A DNA stretch of 12,937 nt from Synergistaceae bacterium. GTDB lineage: Bacteria; Synergistota; Synergistia; Synergistales; Synergistaceae. Position 1 is the first letter of the stretch. The number at the start of each line of letters is the position of its first letter. The position numbers were made by a program, and so were the translations under genes. Under the pieces are notes generated by a model that worked only from the letters and a program-made list of their open reading frames with translations, did not search any database and was not told the DNA's origin. The stretch covers positions 1-12,937 of the forward strand of contig JAUNSQ010000029.1 in the NCBI GenBank assembly GCA_030539135.1. Reading direction: 5' to 3'. This document shows, piece after piece, positions 5,954 to 12,937 of the stretch.

Positions 5954-8125
5954 ATGAATTTGGACGGAAACAACGAGAACAAATTTAATTTCAAGGTAGC
6001 CGGCATGACCTGCGCGACATGTTCACGCATCGTCGAGCGTGGATTTTCAAAGGTCCCCGGCGTCTCCTTCGCCTCCGTCAACCTCTCCACAGAAACTGCT
6101 TTCGTCATCGCGGACGACTCCGTGGATTACGCGGCGCTCGAGGCCGCGGTCAAGAAGTGCGGCTACACGGCGCTCAAGGACGCGCCCGACGATTACGACG
6201 AGAGGAAGTATCGTGAAGCGCGCGCCGACCTGATATTCGTTATGGCGATCGGCATCCCTATGTCTTTCTTGATGTTCCTCCACATGTTCTTCGGAATACA
6301 TTTCGCGTGGTACGGCGCGCTTGAGCTCGCGGCCGGAGCCGCAGCCATATTTTACGGAGGGCGGCGTACGATGCGCGGCGCTTGGATAGCGCTGACCCAC
6401 GCCCATACAAATATGGACACGCTCATAGCGATAAGCGCGACCGCCGCATGGCTCACGTCGCTGATGCGCATGATGGGCGCGGATATCCCGTCGTTCGGCA
6501 CGGTCGGGATAATGATACTCATGCTCCACATCACTGGGCGCTACATCGAATCACATCTGCGCGACAGGGCCGCCAAGCACGTCAAGACACTACTGACGCT
6601 CCAGCCTCGCGAGGCCCGCGTCATTACAGGCGGCAACGTCATGATGATGCCGGTCGAGGCCGTGAAACCCGATACGCTGATACAGGTCAGGGCCGGGGAG
6701 CGCATACCGCTCGACGGCGTTGTCGAGAGCGGCGTCTCCGGCGTTGACGAATCTCTGCTGACGGGAGAGTCGATACCTGTCGTGAAAGATGTCGGCGCAA
6801 CGGTTACGGGCGGCGCGATGAACCTCTATGGCGCTCTCGTCATAAAGACAACTAAAGTCGGCGAAGACACGTTCCTTTCAAAGATGCTCGACCTCGTCCG
6901 TGAGGCGCAGGGGTCAAAGATACCTCTGCAAGCCCTAGCAGACAGGCTGACGCTGAAATTTGTGCCGATGGTCATAGCGCTCGCTTCGGCAAGCGCGTTC
7001 GCGTGGTACTTCGCGTTCGACAGCCTCGTCTGGCGCATCGCTCCAATAGCGGCGCGGCTCCCATGGCCCACCGCGTTCTCGACTCCGGCTGGCGCAGCGG
7101 CGTACTCTTTCGTCGCGACGCTCGTTATCGCGTGTCCGTGCGCCCTCGGCCTAGCAACGCCTCTTGCTCTCGTCGTGAGCGCGGGCGAGGCTTCAAAATC
7201 CGGCCTGCTCATCCGCAACGCCGAGGCGATACAGACGCTGCGCGAGGTTGACAGCGCGCTCCTCGATAAGACTGGGACCCTCACGAAAGGCGAGCTTGAC
7301 GTGACCTCATGGAAACTCCCAGACGAAGCCGCGCCCTACGTCTACGCTCTCGAATCCATGTCGGGGCACCCCGTGGCCAGGGCCGTGATAAACACGATAC
7401 AAAAACAGGAAGCCGTCCCCAAGCCGGACAGCGTCGAAGAGATCCCCGGCGACAGCGTGACCGCGAAATGGGGCGACGTAGAATGGGCGGCGGGCAGACC
7501 ATCGGGCCGCGCGAGATATGCGGAGAAGGACACAGGCATCGTCGAGATACGCAGGAACGGCAAACCCGTCGGATACTTCGCCGTTACGGACACGGTTCGC
7601 GACGACTCGGAGCAGGCCGTGAAAGATTTGAAATCGCTCGGCGTCACGCCTATAATGGCTACAGGCGACCGAATGGGAATTGCGATAAAAATAGCCGACA
7701 AAGTTGGGATAGAGAAAGTCTACTGGGAGGTACGCCCCGAGGATAAACTCTCTATCATACACAAGCTCCAGAGCGAAGGGCACAAAGTCCTCATGGCGGG
7801 CGACGGGATAAACGACGCCGCCGCTCTCAAAGGGGCGCACGTCGGAGCCGCGATGGGCGGCGGCATGGATCTCGCGGTAGACAGCGCGGACATCGTCATA
7901 CTCAAGGGCGGGCTCTCAAAGATCGTCAAGGCAATCAAAATATCCGACAAGACATGGCACGTGATACGCCAAAACCTTTTTGGCGCTTTCATATACAATA
8001 TAATAGCGATACCGCTCGCGATGTCGGGGCTCCTGCATCCAATCGCGGCGGAGGCGGCAATGGCGGCAAGCTCGATAACAGTCATCCTCAACTCGATGAG
8101 GATATCGGGCTCGGCCGACGAATAG
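5954..8125 (+). CDS. copA: Copper-exporting P1B-type ATPase
   Basis: Inner-membrane Cu(I) pump of 723 residues. Order of parts: one N-terminal heavy-metal domain with 'GMTCATC' (C20, C23); a group of membrane helices from about 90 to 205; the actuator domain with 'LTGES'; the ion-channel helix with 'CPCALGLATP' (C394, P395, C396); the phosphorylation site 'DKTGTLTKG' with D438; the nucleotide domain with 'SGHPVA', the P1B histidine signature; and 'GDGINDAAAL' (from G616). The last two helices have 'YNIIAIPLAMSG' and 'MAASSITVILNS', whose YN and M..S residues are those of Cu(I)-type P1B-1 pumps. A GCGAGG lies just before the ATG at 5954. It is followed after 17 bases by a CopZ-like chaperone gene, which supports copper over zinc or cadmium. 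Confidence 0.94.
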   Translation: MNLDGNNENKFNFKVAGMTCATCSRIVERGFSKVPGVSFASVNLSTETAFVIADDSVDYAALEAAVKKCGYTALKDAPDDYDERKYREARADLIFVMAIGIPMSFLMFLHMFFGIHFAWYGALELAAGAAAIFYGGRRTMRGAWIALTHAHTNMDTLIAISATAAWLTSLMRMMGADIPSFGTVGIMILMLHITGRYIESHLRDRAAKHVKTLLTLQPREARVITGGNVMMMPVEAVKPDTLIQVRAGERIPLDGVVESGVSGVDESLLTGESIPVVKDVGATVTGGAMNLYGALVIKTTKVGEDTFLSKMLDLVREAQGSKIPLQALADRLTLKFVPMVIALASASAFAWYFAFDSLVWRIAPIAARLPWPTAFSTPAGAAAYSFVATLVIACPCALGLATPLALVVSAGEASKSGLLIRNAEAIQTLREVDSALLDKTGTLTKGELDVTSWKLPDEAAPYVYALESMSGHPVARAVINTIQKQEAVPKPDSVEEIPGDSVTAKWGDVEWAAGRPSGRARYAEKDTGIVEIRRNGKPVGYFAVTDTVRDDSEQAVKDLKSLGVTPIMATGDRMGIAIKIADKVGIEKVYWEVRPEDKLSIIHKLQSEGHKVLMAGDGINDAAALKGAHVGAAMGGGMDLAVDSADIVILKGGLSKIVKAIKISDKTWHVIRQNLFGAFIYNIIAIPLAMSGLLHPIAAEAAMAASSITVILNSMRISGSADE

Positions 8126-8142
8126 AAACGGAGGAAACCAAA

Positions 8143-8343
8143 ATGGCTGAATTAAAACTGAAAATACCCGATATGATGTGCGAGCACTGTGAAAAGAGAA
8201 TACGCGCCGCGGTCGAACAGGCGGGCTGCAAAGTCAAATCGCTCGACCTAGAGACAAAGATAGTCGTGATAGAAACGGCGACACAGGCGCTGGAGCTAGT
8301 TTCCGCGATAGACGACGCGGGGTATGACGCTGAGATAATCTGA
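8143..8343 (+). CDS. CopZ-like heavy-metal-associated (HMA) copper chaperone
   Basis: Cytoplasmic metallochaperone of 66 residues, the normal size for a single HMA domain. 'IPDMMCEHCEKRI' (8-20) holds the metal-binding pair C13 and C16; 'AIDDAGYDAEII' at the end is the typical last strand. It would carry Cu(I) to the copA pump, and lies 17 bases behind it. The ATG at 8143 has GGAGG at 8130-8134, 8 bases upstream; a longer frame that opens inside copA is ignored. It lacks the glycine of the usual GMxCxxC (DMMCEHC instead). Confidence 0.9.
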   Translation: MAELKLKIPDMMCEHCEKRIRAAVEQAGCKVKSLDLETKIVVIETATQALELVSAIDDAGYDAEII

Positions 8344-8389
8344 CATATATGTTAAAATTAGTCCAGACAGACAAAGGGGGCGACAGCTT

Positions 8390-8740
8390 ATGAAAAAATT
8401 CGCGATAATAACGACGGCTCTGGCATTCCTAGTCCTATCCGCGTGCGGCGCGTTCGCGCACCCGCCGAAGGACGTCTCCGTCTCATGGAACAAATCACAG
8501 GAAATGCTCTCCATTACATCGCACCACAACGTCAACGACCCGGCGAAGCACTATATACTCTCGCTGACGATACTCGACGGCAACAGACAGGTGCTGACGA
8601 AGCAATACACGAAGCAGGGCTCGCCGGAAACATTCACCGACAGCATATCCCTAAAAGGCATGAAGTCAGGCACGAAGCTCCGCGTTCAGCTCGTCTGCAA
8701 CATAATGGGATCGAAAGAGACCGAGTTCATCATCCCATAG
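8390..8740 (+). CDS. Small exported protein, possible lipoprotein; third gene of the copper operon
   Basis: Product of 116 residues. The N-terminus is a secretion signal ending 'LVLSACGAFAH': LSAC (16-19) fits a lipobox, while AFA|H would fit an ordinary signal-peptidase cut, so it is either a lipoprotein or a free periplasmic protein. The mature part holds 'HPPKD', 'SITSHHNVNDPAKHYILSLTIL' and a late cysteine in 'VQLVCNIMG'. The pattern H..N.P.KHYI resembles the beta-sandwich fold of desulfoferrodoxin/superoxide reductase-like proteins, but the full iron-site set is not visible. It follows the CopZ-like gene by 46 bases and precedes a terminator, so it may be co-transcribed and could bind copper outside the membrane (inference). 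GGGGG lies upstream of the ATG. Confidence 0.82.
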   Translation: MKKFAIITTALAFLVLSACGAFAHPPKDVSVSWNKSQEMLSITSHHNVNDPAKHYILSLTILDGNRQVLTKQYTKQGSPETFTDSISLKGMKSGTKLRVQLVCNIMGSKETEFIIP

Positions 8741-8772
8741 ACCCGCGGACAAAAACAGATACACATACGACA

Positions 8773-8801
8773 AGAGAGCCCAACACAGGGCTCTCTTTTT
8801 T
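8773..8801 (+). terminator. Intrinsic terminator of the copper operon
   Basis: A perfect 9-bp stem (8773-8781 with 8788-8796), a six-base loop, and a run of T to 8801. It stands 32 bases after the stop of the small exported protein. Confidence 0.92.
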
Positions 8802-8937
8802 ATGCGATGCCGCATGGTCTTGACCTTGCTCGTCATCCCATGTATATGCCGCCCGAAAAGTATACTGTGGCCGCAGAACGTTGTGCATGACAGACGGGCG
8901 CGATGCGCATAGCTACATCAAAGGCGTGATTGAGATC

Positions 8938-9264
8938 CTATATCGTCATGGAGTGAAGCTGCGCATCAATATCCCTGCCTCCGTACATTACACGAAGGAC
9001 AGAGACCACCGCAGTTGTATCATCGGGGATGTACAGAACAACATAATTGTCCACGGGCAACATCCGCATGCCACGGCTGCGCCAAGGTTCGCGGCGATAG
9101 GTGGGAAACTTTCGCGGCATAGAATCCAGCAAGCTGATTTGTGCCTCCAGCCGGTCAAGCTGCCTTGCGGCATTGCCCGGCGCTTTGAGGTCAAAGGCGA
9201 TATACTCGTAAATCCCACGAAGGTCAATATCTGCCTGTCGCGTGATTTCTACTGTATAGGTCAT
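8938..9264 (-). CDS. RelE/ParE-superfamily toxin (TA module 2)
   Basis: Toxin of 108 residues. Its pattern, 'TRQADIDLRGIYEYIAFDL' (about 8-26), then 'QLDRLEAQISLLDSMPRKFP' and 'SRGMRMLPVDNYVVLYIPD' followed by 'VSVLRVMYGGRDI', is that of the RelE/ParE family seen in many gut bacteria. Such toxins either cut mRNA on the ribosome (RelE) or poison DNA gyrase (ParE); the sequence alone does not decide. The ATG overlaps the antitoxin stop in ATGA (9264-9261), so the two are translationally coupled. The 136-base stretch downstream (8802-8937) shows no gene and no clear terminator. Confidence 0.9.
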   Translation of the reverse strand: MTYTVEITRQADIDLRGIYEYIAFDLKAPGNAARQLDRLEAQISLLDSMPRKFPTYRREPWRSRGMRMLPVDNYVVLYIPDDTTAVVSVLRVMYGGRDIDAQLHSMTI

Positions 9265-9566
9265 AACCCGTAATCTTTGCGGATGTCAGCGAAGGCGGAT
9301 TTCGCAGGCTTGACTCGTCCAGCCTGCATGTCTGCATACCCTTTCTCCAATTCCATGTCCAACTCAGCTTCTGAAAGGACGCTGATGTCAACAGGCCTTG
9401 CGGCTGGGATTTTAACCTCAAATGGAAGGCCTCTTTGAAGAATTATCTGCTTGTAAAACATATTGATGGCGTTAGATGCCGGAATGCCAAGAGCGAACAG
9501 GATGCTCTCTGCGCGCTCCTTCACATCTGGCTCGATTCTTGCATATAAATTAGCCGATTTTGCCAT
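9261..9566 (-). CDS. RelB/DinJ-family antitoxin (TA module 2)
   Basis: Antitoxin of 101 residues. 'NLYARIEPDVKERAESILFALGIPASNAINMFYKQIILQRGLPFEV' (6-51) is the classic RelB/DinJ ribbon-helix-helix region; the remainder is acidic and then basic, and should clasp the toxin. It resembles the module 1 antitoxin (shared xAExxxxxxGxxxxxAIxxFYKQ pattern) but is clearly a separate, diverged copy. GTGAGG lies close to the ATG at 9566 and GGAG about 11 bases upstream. Its gene ends in a 4-base overlap with the toxin. It probably represses itself through the palindrome at 9604-9629. Confidence 0.9.
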   Translation of the reverse strand: MAKSANLYARIEPDVKERAESILFALGIPASNAINMFYKQIILQRGLPFEVKIPAARPVDISVLSEAELDMELEKGYADMQAGRVKPAKSAFADIRKDYGL

Positions 9567-9603
9567 AGCCTCACTGCTCCTTCCCTTATCTACTTGGCGC
9601 GTG

Positions 9604-9641
9604 GCACACCATGATTATATCATTTGTGCGGACGGAAGCAA
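9604..9641 (-). promoter_or_regulatory. Promoter and overlapping operator of TA module 2
   Basis: Minus strand: TTGCTT (9641-9636), a 16-base spacer, TATAAT (9619-9614). Over the -10 lies an inverted repeat: ATGAT (9611-9615) and ATCAT (9619-9623) about a TAT centre, extended by outer arms GCACA (9604-9608) and TGTGC (9625-9629) with one base of slippage. This is the expected layout for RelB-type self-repression. Confidence 0.7.
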
Positions 9642-9740
9642 TACAACGGCGAGCGTTCTTCATGCACAACAGGCGTGGTCTTGATGCTCGTTTTGCGGCG
9701 GAATATTCAACAGGCAAAAACTGTCGCAGGTGCCGCCTGG

Positions 9741-10037
9741 TCAATAGTGCTCGTACATTCTTAAAATTTTGACGAAGCCGTCGTAGATTTTTCCGTCTGG
9801 GGCTGGGCGCTCTTCTGTGTTTGGGATTAGTTCATAGACAAGGCGGTGCTGGATGTTTATTCTGCGCGAGTATGTGCCGCGCAGGTCGCCGACTAGCTTT
9901 TCAAATTTTGGGGGCGTGGCGAAAGGGTCTTGTTTTATGAGCTCTATTAGCTCACGCGCCCTTTTGCCAAGCCCGGCCGCGACAACGCTTTCTTTATCCT
10001 TCAGGGCTTGTTTTGTGTAAAAGACGTACCACGTCAC
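9741..10037 (-). CDS. YoeB/Txe-family mRNA interferase toxin (TA module 3)
   Basis: Toxin of 98 residues when begun at the GTG at 10037. That start overlaps the antitoxin stop as GTGA, and gives catalytic residues at E46 ('KFEKL'), R65 ('HRLVY') and H97-Y98 at the very end, so E46 and R65 keep YoeB numbering. An ATG at 10064 would add nine basic residues and overlap the antitoxin further; it is not favoured. 'TYSRRINIQHRLVYEL' is the family's core. Between residues 71 and 86 there is an insertion rich in proline and charge, absent from E. coli YoeB. It should cut mRNA in the ribosomal A site. No convincing terminator follows; the 100 bases downstream hold only a weak CAGG/CCTG hairpin. Confidence 0.88.
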   Translation of the reverse strand: MTWYVFYTKQALKDKESVVAAGLGKRARELIELIKQDPFATPPKFEKLVGDLRGTYSRRINIQHRLVYELIPNTEERPAPDGKIYDGFVKILRMYEHY

Positions 10038-10282
10038 CACGCGACGTCGCTTTCCGGCACACACTCATCCAGCGGCGTTTCCATGCCCTCTTTTATGCTC
10101 GCCGCCATTCCGGGGACGGACATGAGGTGAAGCGTCTCCTGTATGGCGTTCCAGTCGGATTCAGAGAGCAGAACAGCGTTCTTGTTGTTTCTGCGCTGTA
10201 TGAGTATCGGCGCGCTGTTTTCGTTCACGTCGTCCAGCAGGTTATAAAACGTCTGCCTTGCCGCTGTCGCGGTGATTGCCAT
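10034..10282 (-). CDS. Phd/YefM-family antitoxin (TA module 3)
   Basis: Antitoxin of 82 residues. 'AITATAARQTFYNLLDDVNENSAPILIQRRNNKNAVLLSESDWNAIQETLHL' is the YefM pattern: an N-terminal DNA-binding and dimer fold, then a flexible acidic tail (about 55-82) that blocks the toxin. Three ATGs stand at 10291, 10288 and 10282; GGGAG lies 9 bases before 10282 but touches or crowds the others, so 10282 is chosen. The pairing with a YoeB/Txe toxin is the standard one. The operator upstream fits YefM closely. Confidence 0.9.
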   Translation of the reverse strand: MAITATAARQTFYNLLDDVNENSAPILIQRRNNKNAVLLSESDWNAIQETLHLMSVPGMAASIKEGMETPLDECVPESDVAW

Positions 10283-10303
10283 TGTCATCATCTCCCGGAA
10301 ATA

Positions 10304-10332
10304 ATTATAACGTACGCCTTTACGTACGTCAA
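10304..10332 (-). promoter_or_regulatory. Promoter with twin CGTACG operator, TA module 3
   Basis: Minus strand: TTGACG (10332-10327), a 17-base spacer, TATAAT (10309-10304), almost a perfect sigma-70 promoter. Inside it are two self-complementary CGTACG hexamers at 10311-10316 and 10323-10328, with centres 12 bases apart. The E. coli YefM-YoeB operator has two palindromes with TGTACA cores 12 bases apart between centres, so this is very probably the YefM binding site. Confidence 0.85.
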
Positions 10333-10369
10333 CGAACCGCCCTCGTCATTTGATGCGCTTATGCTGCCC

Positions 10370-11470
10370 TTACAGCAATCCCGAAGAAATCCTGAGTATC
10401 TCCTTTGCCGCCTGTGGCCTTGAAATTTCTTCCATCGCCTTTGCGAGCTTTTCAAGCTCCTCTGGCGCGTCTAACAGCGCGGCGGCTTCTTTTTGCGCCT
10501 CGTTCGCGTTTGCAAGCGCACGCGCCGCGCCGCGCCCGCAGACGTAGTCCATGTTCAGCTGTTCCTGACCCGGAATGGGGTCCATGAACAACAGCGGGAG
10601 CTTTGAGGCGAGGGCCTCTGAGAGCGAGAGGCCGCCGGGTTTCATCACGCCGAGGTCCGCCGCTCGGTAGTAGTTCTCCATGTCGGGGACGAAGGCCTCT
10701 GCCCGCACGTTTTCATTGGCCGCGTAACGCGCCGAGAGCTTTCTGTATAGCGCCCTGTTGTTGCCGCAGATGACGATTATCTTCCAATCCTTGCGCGCCG
10801 CAAGCGTTGCCGTCGCCGCCTCAACCGCTCCCGCCCCTATGCCGCCGCCGCTTACGAGAATAGTCTTTCGCTCCGGCTCCAGGCCGAGGCGCTTTCTGGC
10901 CCGCTCTTTTGACGGCAGTTCAAGAAACTTTGGCGAGACTGGGATTCCCGTGTCGTAGACGTTTTGTATTCCCTCGTCCGCGTGCTGTTTTACGGCTGTG
11001 GGACTTGCCACAAAGAGAGCGCGATACATTTTGCCGCGCTGAAAGCGGTGGCAGACGAAGTCTGTGTTCACGTAGAACGTGGGGTAATTCTTGTACCATT
11101 CGGCGAAGCACGGAGCGCCAAAGTAGTGCGTGAAGAACACGGCCTGCGCGCCAAACTGAGCCGCGTCTCTTTCGAGCGCGGGCAGGTAGCGGCGGCAGAG
11201 CGTTTTGTGAAACCAGTCGAAGGAGGCGGAGCGGATGGACTGCTTGTCGCTGCCCCAGTAGAACTGGCCCCACAGCCACGGCGCGCGGCGGGCCATTTGG
11301 AGGTAGCCGTCAGAGACCAGCCTGTGAAGCCACGAGGGAATGTAGTCCAGTATGTCGCGGCAGAGCACGCGGCCATCGGGATTTTCGCGCAGAAATTCGT
11401 CGCGGAGGTTCTGCGCCGCCGTTTTGTGTCCCGTTCCCTCGGAGGCGTAGAATACCGCGATAGTTTTCAC
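10370..11470 (-). CDS. Glycosyltransferase of the MGDG synthase / diacylglycerol glucosyltransferase family (GT28-like)
   Basis: Protein of 366 residues with two Rossmann halves. The N-terminal half opens with 'SEGTGHKTAA' (10-19), the family's SxGxGHxxAA membrane-lipid acceptor signature, and has 'NTDFVCHRF' (135-143). The C-terminal half has 'VSGGGIGAG' (206-214), 'MKPGGLSLSEALA' (276-288) and 'PIPGQEQLN' (298-306), which bind the nucleotide sugar. Such enzymes move a sugar from a UDP-sugar to diacylglycerol, making membrane glycolipid at the inner membrane. Donor and product cannot be set from sequence. The start is GTG (11470), overlapping the stop of the DHH gene as GTGA, with AAGGA about 9-10 bases upstream, so it is translated together with that gene. 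UDP-GlcNAc-type MurG is excluded by the SxGTGH..AA motif and length. Confidence 0.88.
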   Translation of the reverse strand: MKTIAVFYASEGTGHKTAAQNLRDEFLRENPDGRVLCRDILDYIPSWLHRLVSDGYLQMARRAPWLWGQFYWGSDKQSIRSASFDWFHKTLCRRYLPALERDAAQFGAQAVFFTHYFGAPCFAEWYKNYPTFYVNTDFVCHRFQRGKMYRALFVASPTAVKQHADEGIQNVYDTGIPVSPKFLELPSKERARKRLGLEPERKTILVSGGGIGAGAVEAATATLAARKDWKIIVICGNNRALYRKLSARYAANENVRAEAFVPDMENYYRAADLGVMKPGGLSLSEALASKLPLLFMDPIPGQEQLNMDYVCGRGAARALANANEAQKEAAALLDAPEELEKLAKAMEEISRPQAAKEILRISSGLL

Positions 11471-12468
11471 TGGCCCAGTCCTTTGAAGAGGTCGCCAAGC
11501 GTGACGCTCGGCGCTTCGGAGCGCTCGCGTTCAACGCGAATGGCGGCTAAAATGGAGTCGCGCATTTGCAACGGCGTGTAGTTCCTTGGGAAGTAGACTG
11601 CGGAGGCGTCGCCGTGACCGCCGCCGCGCACTTTTTTGCCGTCCTTGAGCAGGGCGAGCACTCGGCCCGCGAAGCCGTCTCGGCTTCTGAGCGATACGGC
11701 CCAGTCTCCGTTGAAGCGCTTCGCCGCCACCGCCGCCACCTGCGGCGGGTTGGGGTCGCGGTCGAGCACAAGGCCGCAGAAGTCGGATACGTCGCCAAAC
11801 TCGAGTATGCCGTCGCCGAGGAACGAAAGCTCGTCGCCCGTGCGCAGAACGCTCTCCTTCGCGGCGGCGAAACGCGCTTCCTGACGCGCGACAAAGTCCT
11901 CCGCGCCGGCGCGTTCTGTGGGCGTCAGCTCAGCCGATGGGTTTTCGACGAGGCGCAAAAGGACGCCCCACTGGCCGCAGAGCGTGACAAGCCCCTGCCA
12001 CAGGCGGCTTTCGGGCATTTGCCCAAGCCAGAGGTCTCTGTCGTTCGCCACGCGCACGACCGGTTCAAGCGCCGCGGCTTGCGCCCTCATCTCCGGTGTG
12101 CCATGCCCCATGAGCCAGTTCCAGTAGACGAGCGCGCCGCAGTAGTTTGTGTCTATCACGGCCCATTTTCTGTTTCCGTAGCGCTCAAACGTGCTTTTGT
12201 GGTGGTCGAAGAGGAAGGGCGCGCGCCCGTCCTCCCAGAGCGAATCGATTTCGTCGACGGTTTCCTGCCTCTGACAGAAGAGGTCGAGCACAAGCGGCTC
12301 CTCACCGGCCCTTAGCGTTTCAAGAATCAGCGCGTCCACCTCGCCATAGCCTGTGAGCGAAACGCGAATCATGCGGCCTGTGTCTTTGTTCGCGCGCCAC
12401 GCGAGGGCCGCGGCGGCAACGCCGTCCAAGTCCGTGTGGCTGATTATATGAAGAAGGGGTTTTGTCAT
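11467..12468 (-). CDS. DHH/DHHA1-family phosphoesterase
   Basis: Protein of 333 residues. 'SHTDLDG' (10-16) and 'FDHHKS' (87-92) are the DHH metal-binding motifs, 'NDRD' (142-145) is the third, and 'RGGGHGDASA' (281-290) is the DHHA1 substrate-binding motif. The metal site looks complete, so it should be an active phosphodiesterase or exonuclease acting on short nucleotides. Families with this layout include nano-RNases, cyclic-di-AMP-linear-dinucleotide hydrolases and NrnB-like enzymes; I cannot choose between them. The ATG at 12468 has GGGAG 8 bases upstream. It overlaps the downstream glycosyltransferase by 4 bases. Confidence 0.9.
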   Translation of the reverse strand: MTKPLLHIISHTDLDGVAAAALAWRANKDTGRMIRVSLTGYGEVDALILETLRAGEEPLVLDLFCQRQETVDEIDSLWEDGRAPFLFDHHKSTFERYGNRKWAVIDTNYCGALVYWNWLMGHGTPEMRAQAAALEPVVRVANDRDLWLGQMPESRLWQGLVTLCGQWGVLLRLVENPSAELTPTERAGAEDFVARQEARFAAAKESVLRTGDELSFLGDGILEFGDVSDFCGLVLDRDPNPPQVAAVAAKRFNGDWAVSLRSRDGFAGRVLALLKDGKKVRGGGHGDASAVYFPRNYTPLQMRDSILAAIRVERERSEAPSVTLGDLFKGLGQ

Positions 12469-12529
12469 CTCAATCGCTCCCTAAAATTTCATCTCCCCCA
12501 TATTTTACAGTAATCGAGAGAAAATGAAA

Positions 12530-12937
12530 TCACCGGAGCGCGGCGAATTTTTGGAGCGCCTCTTTCATCCTCGCGTTCTCTTCCGGCAGACCGATGGATA
12601 CGCGGAGCATTCCCACGCCCTTGAAAGTCAGCCTGCGGACGATGATGCCGGCCTTCGCGAACTCTGAAGCTAATGAGGCGGAGGCGTCGCCGAGCGGCAT
12701 GAGGACGAAGTTTCCCTGAGAGGGAACGTATGGGATTTTTTGCTCGTCGAGGAAGCGGCAGAATTCGCGGCGCTCCGTCAAAAAGAGCTTGCGGCTATGC
12801 TCGTAGAACTCAGTGTCGTCGAGCGCGGCGGCGGCCCCCATGAAGGCAAGCCCCGTCACGCCAAACGGCTCGCGCACGCGCTTTAGCACGTCGAGCAGCC
12901 CCGGGTGCGCCGCGGCCCAGCCGACGCGCACGCCCGC
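12530..12937 (-). CDS. Histidinol-phosphate aminotransferase-like, 3' part (5' end outside window)
   Basis: The frame is open to the window edge, so only the last 135 residues are present and the true start lies outside. 'AGVRVGWA' is the segment just after the PLP lysine in HisC-like class I/II aminotransferases; 'PSQGNFVLMPLG' and 'LRVSIGLPEENARMKEAL' give the C-terminal domain with the arginine that binds the substrate carboxylate or phosphate. HisC makes histidinol phosphate, but close relatives act on aromatic amino acids or threonine phosphate. The 61-base gap to the DHH gene has no sure terminator, so the three minus-strand genes may be one transcript. Confidence 0.85.
   Translation of the reverse strand, partial: AGVRVGWAAAHPGLLDVLKRVREPFGVTGLAFMGAAAALDDTEFYEHSRKLFLTERREFCRFLDEQKIPYVPSQGNFVLMPLGDASASLASEFAKAGIIVRRLTFKGVGMLRVSIGLPEENARMKEALQKFAALR

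Noticed and set aside
9650..9740. Terminator after TA module 3
   Set aside because: Only a short CAGG/CCTG stem near 9728-9740 with a distant T-run; not convincing.
10964..12315. Two plus-strand open frames of 205 and 249 codons opposite the glycosyltransferase and DHH genes
   Set aside because: Antisense to well-supported genes, low-complexity composition, no recognisable domains or ribosome sites.
12486..12529. ATTTCAT / ATGAAAT inverted repeat between the HisC-like and DHH genes as a terminator
   Set aside because: Arms are AT-rich with a three-base slip and there is no T-run after the stem, so it is too weak to call.
1..12937. CRISPR array, insertion sequence or riboswitch
   Set aside because: No regularly spaced repeats, no transposase-like protein and no leader with known riboswitch pattern was seen.

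Overview
The window looks like chromosome of a Gram-negative anaerobe, with strong codon-position GC bias and good Shine-Dalgarno sites (GGAGG). It carries lipopolysaccharide-sugar genes, an aldo/keto reductase with ferredoxin-type clusters, and many toxin-antitoxin (TA) modules. I suspect a gut-type anaerobe such as a member of the Synergistota (Cloacibacillus-like). That is an impression from gene style, not shown by any marker here.

Layout. (1) 48-1160, plus: aldo/keto reductase with two 4Fe-4S motifs, ending at a hairpin terminator shared with the convergent operon. (2) 4402-1245, minus: a three-gene operon kdsB-kdnB-kdnA with a recognisable promoter. The trio matches the known route that oxidises and transaminates Kdo at C8 and activates the product as CMP-8-amino-Kdo. 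This is the most interesting system in the window. (3) 4899-4537, minus: a small secreted protein of unknown role with its own terminator. (4) 5514-4983, minus: TA module 1 (RelB/DinJ-type antitoxin with a YoeB toxin). (5) 5880-5793, minus: tRNA-Ser(TGA) with promoter and terminator. (6) 5954-8740, plus: copper-export operon with a CopA-type P1B ATPase, a 66-residue CopZ-like chaperone and a small secreted or lipoprotein-like protein, closed by a terminator. (7) 9566-8938, minus: TA module 2 (RelB/DinJ-type antitoxin with a RelE/ParE toxin). (8) 10332-9741, minus: TA module 3 (YefM with a YoeB/Txe toxin), with a near-consensus promoter and a twin-palindrome operator. (9) 12937-10370, minus: the 3' part of a HisC-like aminotransferase, then a DHH-family phosphoesterase overlapping by 4 bases a monogalactosyldiacylglycerol-synthase-like glycosyltransferase.

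How they work together. The kdn operon would change the inner-core sugar of the outer-membrane lipopolysaccharide, and the cop operon would expel Cu(I). The three TA modules, all on the minus strand within about 5.4 kb, sit between housekeeping blocks and look like separately acquired insertions. No transposase, integrase, CRISPR array or rRNA is visible.
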